Source of the DNA: a virus
Strand: one strand, 5' to 3'
IMG/VR virus record: IMGVR_UViG_3300032296_001527
Location: 1-23,455 of that record
DNA length: 23,455 bases
In this document: positions 20,749 through 23,455 of the stretch, in pieces
How the letters are laid out: the number at the start of each line of letters is the position of its first letter
Numbering within the stretch: the first letter of the stretch is position 1
Notes under the pieces: model-generated
Databases searched by the model: none
What the model was told of the DNA's origin: nothing
The model's input: the letters and a program-made list of their open reading frames with translations, nothing else
Translations under genes and position numbers: made by a program

Positions 20749-22554
20749 ATGGAAGAGTTAATCGGGGTACTCCTATCTAAGTTGCTTGACCGGAAAATCC
20801 GGGAAGGCAGGCACGACTACATTGAGGAAGCTCGTGAAAAAGCTGAGGAATTGGAGTATCACTTTGAGAACGAGTATCCCGAAAAGCTCTTACACACTCA
20901 GCATCCTAGCGAAGAGCCTTGGATGAAGGAGTATAGAAAACGCAGATGGCAAGCTCCTACAACCACTGCCACCGGAAGAGTGTTCACCTTCCTGCAAAAG
21001 ATTCAGCAGGCTGATGACTTTAAAATCAGCTTTGAGTCTGACTTTAAAAAGACAGGCATAGCAGAGCGCATAGGTCTTCAGGATAACACGCTGAAGTATT
21101 ATGTGGAGAATGAACTGCCAAAGACTGGAAGTCTTGAAACATGGCTTTTTAATGTCTTCTTGAAGACTTATCTAATGGATGCCAATGCTGTGGTAGTAAC
21201 TGTTCCCAATTATGATGACTTCATTGAAAACCCAGCAGGCACAACTACACTAGACTGGTCTAAGCCATATCCTCACATTATTGAGAGCGAGGATTTGATT
21301 TGGGAGGGCGAGGACTATGTAATCACTAAGACTGAGGATTATGTGGACATGAATCGCAAGAAGTGGGATCAGTTCTTGTGCTTCACCACCGAAGGCCTGA
21401 TGCTATTCAGGCAGGTCAATCAGTACACCTATGACCAGCCTTTCCAGGTATTCATTCTGCCTTACCAGTTCAGCTATCTGCCAGCATGCAAGGTTGGCAA
21501 CATAATTTACGAAGAAGAAGATGGTCAGTTAGTCTATGACTCGGTGCTTGCTCCTTGCCTTCCGGCATGGAATGAAGTGCTATTCAGGACTGATGACCTT
21601 AATATACTATGGGCAACACATGCCTTGCCCCAGAAGTGGGCATTAAAGATGTCACCATGCAAGACCTGCAATGGTACTGGCATCAGGACTAACCGCAAGG
21701 AAGAGAAGATAAGTTGTAATGACTGCTCAGGCTCAGGAAGGGCATCAAGTTCACCTTTTGGCCTGATGGAAATTAACATTGACCGGGTTAGTGCTGTAAA
21801 TCCAACACCGCTTGTGCCTCCTGTGCCTCCGGCTGGCTACATTGAGAGGCCAACTGAGACCGTTAAGCTATTCCAGGAGGACATCTTGCAAAAGGAGTTT
21901 CAAGGGTTCAAGGCCATAGGTCTAGAGTTACTCAGCCAGATTCCTGCTGCTCAGTCAGGCATAGCCAAGGAGTATGACCGTAAGGAGCTTAATACCTTCT
22001 GCTTCTCTGTGACAGTGCATCTGGCTCAGGTTTACCGCAAGGTCTGCTACTACATCATGTATCAGCGTTACAATTCACTCTTTGCATCCTCTCTGATGGA
22101 CAGTGATAAAGTGATGGCTGCGCTGCCTCAGATTACTGTGCCTACTGACTTTGATGTAACAACTGCCGACATGGTAGCAGAGCAGCTGACCAAGGCTATG
22201 AATGGGAAGTTTAACCCACTTATAACCGCAGGCATTGAGCAGGACTATGTTGAGAAGCTATATGGCGAGAACAGCATACAAAAGACTTATCTAAAAATTC
22301 TTAGCCAGCTTGATCCACTTCCATTTAAGACCACAGATGAGAAGACTGTGTTGCTCTCATCCAATGGATGCACTCAATTAGACTACATCCTAAGTGCTAA
22401 CCTAGCAGCATTTGTGATGCAGAAAGTGGATGAAGATGCTTCCTGGTATGATAAGCCAGTGCAGCAGCAGAGAGCTGATGTCTATGCCTTGGCAGGTATT
22501 AAGATGGCTCAGATTCAGGCAGGAATTGTGCCTATAATGCCAGAAGGAGTTTAG
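20749..22554 (+). CDS. phage portal protein with DnaJ-like zinc motif
   Basis: The 601-residue product has a helical N-terminus (about 1-65), a GRVFTFLQKIQQADDFKISF segment, then PKTGSLETWLFNVFLKTYLM and several strand-helix units, and a long helical C-terminal half (VKLFQEDILQKEFQGFKAIG, later VYRKVCYYIMYQRYNSLF). The size, the pattern and the position just before a Mu F-like head protein suggest the portal, the dodecameric ring through which DNA enters the capsid. A clear extra is the pair CKTCNGTG (304-311) and CNDCSGSG (323-330), each CxxCxGxG as in DnaJ zinc-finger domains. This insertion is unusual in portals. The portal call is moderate because no full search was possible; a different large structural protein is the alternative. 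It starts at ATG 20749, seven bases after the previous stop. Confidence 0.6.
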   Translation: MEELIGVLLSKLLDRKIREGRHDYIEEAREKAEELEYHFENEYPEKLLHTQHPSEEPWMKEYRKRRWQAPTTTATGRVFTFLQKIQQADDFKISFESDFKKTGIAERIGLQDNTLKYYVENELPKTGSLETWLFNVFLKTYLMDANAVVVTVPNYDDFIENPAGTTTLDWSKPYPHIIESEDLIWEGEDYVITKTEDYVDMNRKKWDQFLCFTTEGLMLFRQVNQYTYDQPFQVFILPYQFSYLPACKVGNIIYEEEDGQLVYDSVLAPCLPAWNEVLFRTDDLNILWATHALPQKWALKMSPCKTCNGTGIRTNRKEEKISCNDCSGSGRASSSPFGLMEINIDRVSAVNPTPLVPPVPPAGYIERPTETVKLFQEDILQKEFQGFKAIGLELLSQIPAAQSGIAKEYDRKELNTFCFSVTVHLAQVYRKVCYYIMYQRYNSLFASSLMDSDKVMAALPQITVPTDFDVTTADMVAEQLTKAMNGKFNPLITAGIEQDYVEKLYGENSIQKTYLKILSQLDPLPFKTTDEKTVLLSSNGCTQLDYILSANLAAFVMQKVDEDASWYDKPVQQQRADVYALAGIKMAQIQAGIVPIMPEGV

Positions 22555-22555
22555 T

Positions 22556-23422
22556 ATGGATGAGAGGCAACTGGAACTAATCAAGAAGATTCAGGAGCTT
22601 CAGATGGCTATTGAGAAGCGCATGGATGATGCGCTTCCTAAAGTATTTAAAAAACTATCAGACCAAGTCATTGACTTGGCAGGCAACTTAAGTCTAGATG
22701 CCAAAGACAGAGCCAAGACATTGAAGGAGCTAATCAAACTCAAGAAAGACATTGCTGACACTATTGTTAATAATAGCCTTTATCAAGCTCAGGTTGCGGA
22801 GGTCATCTCAGGATTTGAGATGCTAAGTAAGTTATCCAATGACTATATCAGCACGGTGCTGGATGATTTTAAGCCTAAGACTGATTTATATAAGGCAATC
22901 CTAGAAACTAACATCGCCACAACTAAGGAGGCTCTCCTAGGAGCAGGAATCAGGAATAACTTTGGAACAGCAATTCAGGAGGTACTAAAGGATAACATCA
23001 GTGGCATAGGCACAAGGTCGGAGCTTAATAAGACACTGAGAAAGTTCATTGAAGGCACAGAGGCAGAAACACCGTTTCTGAACAGATATATCAAGCAGAC
23101 TACTAATGATGCTGTGATGACATTCAATGCTGAGTACATCCAGACAATCAGCGATGATTTAGGAGTTGAATACTATCTCTATGCTGGCACTTTGATAGCC
23201 GATTCAAGACCATTCTGCACTGCCAGAGCAGGCAGATATTTCACAACAGAGGAAGTTCAAAACTGGGCTAATCTCAAAGGATGGCAGGGACGCATGGCTG
23301 GCACAAATAGCAGCACTATCTTTATTTATCGTGGAGGCTACAACTGCCGACACCAACTCTGGCCTGTTGCCAAAGAGCAGTATGAGCAGGCACAAGAGAG
23401 AGGCAGAGCAGGTCTGCGATAA
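22556..23422 (+). CDS. Mu F-like head morphogenesis (minor capsid) protein
   Basis: The 288-residue protein has a helical N-terminal part (about 1-115, rich in K and D) and a C-terminal phage Mu F/SPP1 gp7-type domain. Motifs in order: a helix with NDAVMTFNAEY (184-194), then the adjoining signature ADSRPFC (215-221), GRYFTTEEVQNW (226-237) and GGYNCRHQLWPV (260-271), whose D, R, H and C residues are conserved in this family. Members of this family are injected or capsid-internal proteins needed for head assembly. It begins one base after the portal stop (TAG-T-ATG), the normal place. The remaining head genes, such as scaffold, protease and capsid, would lie beyond the window. Confidence 0.85.
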   Translation: MDERQLELIKKIQELQMAIEKRMDDALPKVFKKLSDQVIDLAGNLSLDAKDRAKTLKELIKLKKDIADTIVNNSLYQAQVAEVISGFEMLSKLSNDYISTVLDDFKPKTDLYKAILETNIATTKEALLGAGIRNNFGTAIQEVLKDNISGIGTRSELNKTLRKFIEGTEAETPFLNRYIKQTTNDAVMTFNAEYIQTISDDLGVEYYLYAGTLIADSRPFCTARAGRYFTTEEVQNWANLKGWQGRMAGTNSSTIFIYRGGYNCRHQLWPVAKEQYEQAQERGRAGLR

Positions 23423-23436
23423 GTGCAAAACTATTT
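23420..23436 (+). repeat. 17-base exact repeat, copy 2
   Basis: TAAGTGCAAAACTATTT as at 2291-2307. Here it overlaps the stop codon of the head morphogenesis gene and runs into the last 19 bases of the window, where no hairpin or gene start is visible. Confidence 0.45.
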
Positions 23437-23455
23437 CACCCTACTTTTTCTCCCT

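Noticed and set aside
1-23455. CRISPR arrays, integrase, attachment sites or insertion sequences
   Set aside because: None was seen: no spaced direct repeats, no recombinase or transposase motifs, and no flanking inverted repeats.

Overview
The window reads as about 23 kb of a tailed bacteriophage genome, or a prophage, from a Bacteroidetes-type host. The host guess rests on three observations. Several genes are preceded by TAnnTTTG boxes, the Bacteroidetes -7 element. Shine-Dalgarno motifs are almost absent. The protein families also fit: a Terminase_3-type large terminase, a DUF6496-like small basic protein, and tail proteins rich in beta-sandwich modules. No integrase, repressor or lysis gene could be recognised, so lifestyle is undecided.

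Layout. Positions 1-2262 carry a leftward block: a Gp157-like protein (cut by the window edge), an SSB-like protein with an acidic tip, three small unknowns, and a small protein with two similar halves. A good leftward promoter lies at 1851-1881. From 2308 everything runs rightward. First come a VRR-NUC nuclease, a methyltransferase, a coiled-coil membrane protein and an unknown (2329-3896). Next is a non-coding stretch of about 120 bases that looks like a structured RNA ending in a terminator. A replication block follows (4018-6452): a 57-aa protein, a replication-initiator-like protein containing four 12-base tandem repeats, a DnaB-type helicase and a small partner. Packaging genes (6454-8433) come next: DUF6496-like protein, small terminase and large terminase. 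The rest is virion genes (8414-23422): small structural and membrane proteins, a tail-chaperone-like gene with a probable -1 frameshift at a T9 run, the tape measure, tail and fibre proteins, a candidate tail protein, the portal, and an Mu F-like head morphogenesis protein. The portal and head genes lie about 12 kb downstream of the terminase, after the tail genes.

How it works together. The left block and the first rightward genes look like early DNA-metabolism functions. The 4-6.4 kb block would open and unwind the origin. The terminase pair packages DNA through the portal. The genes from 8.4 to 20.7 kb build the tail. Most genes overlap or nearly touch, so transcription is probably in a few long operons. 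Two intrinsic terminators, each immediately followed by a -7 box and an ATG four bases later, bracket the tape-measure gene and suggest it is separately metered.

Strongest candidates for undescribed biology: the -1 frameshift directly upstream of the tape measure (9605-9895); the structured RNA with a possible loop-loop pseudoknot in front of the replication genes (3898-4017); iteron-like repeats inside the initiator gene (4491-4538); and a portal carrying a DnaJ-like double CxxCxGxG motif. All functional calls come from reading the sequence; no database search was run.
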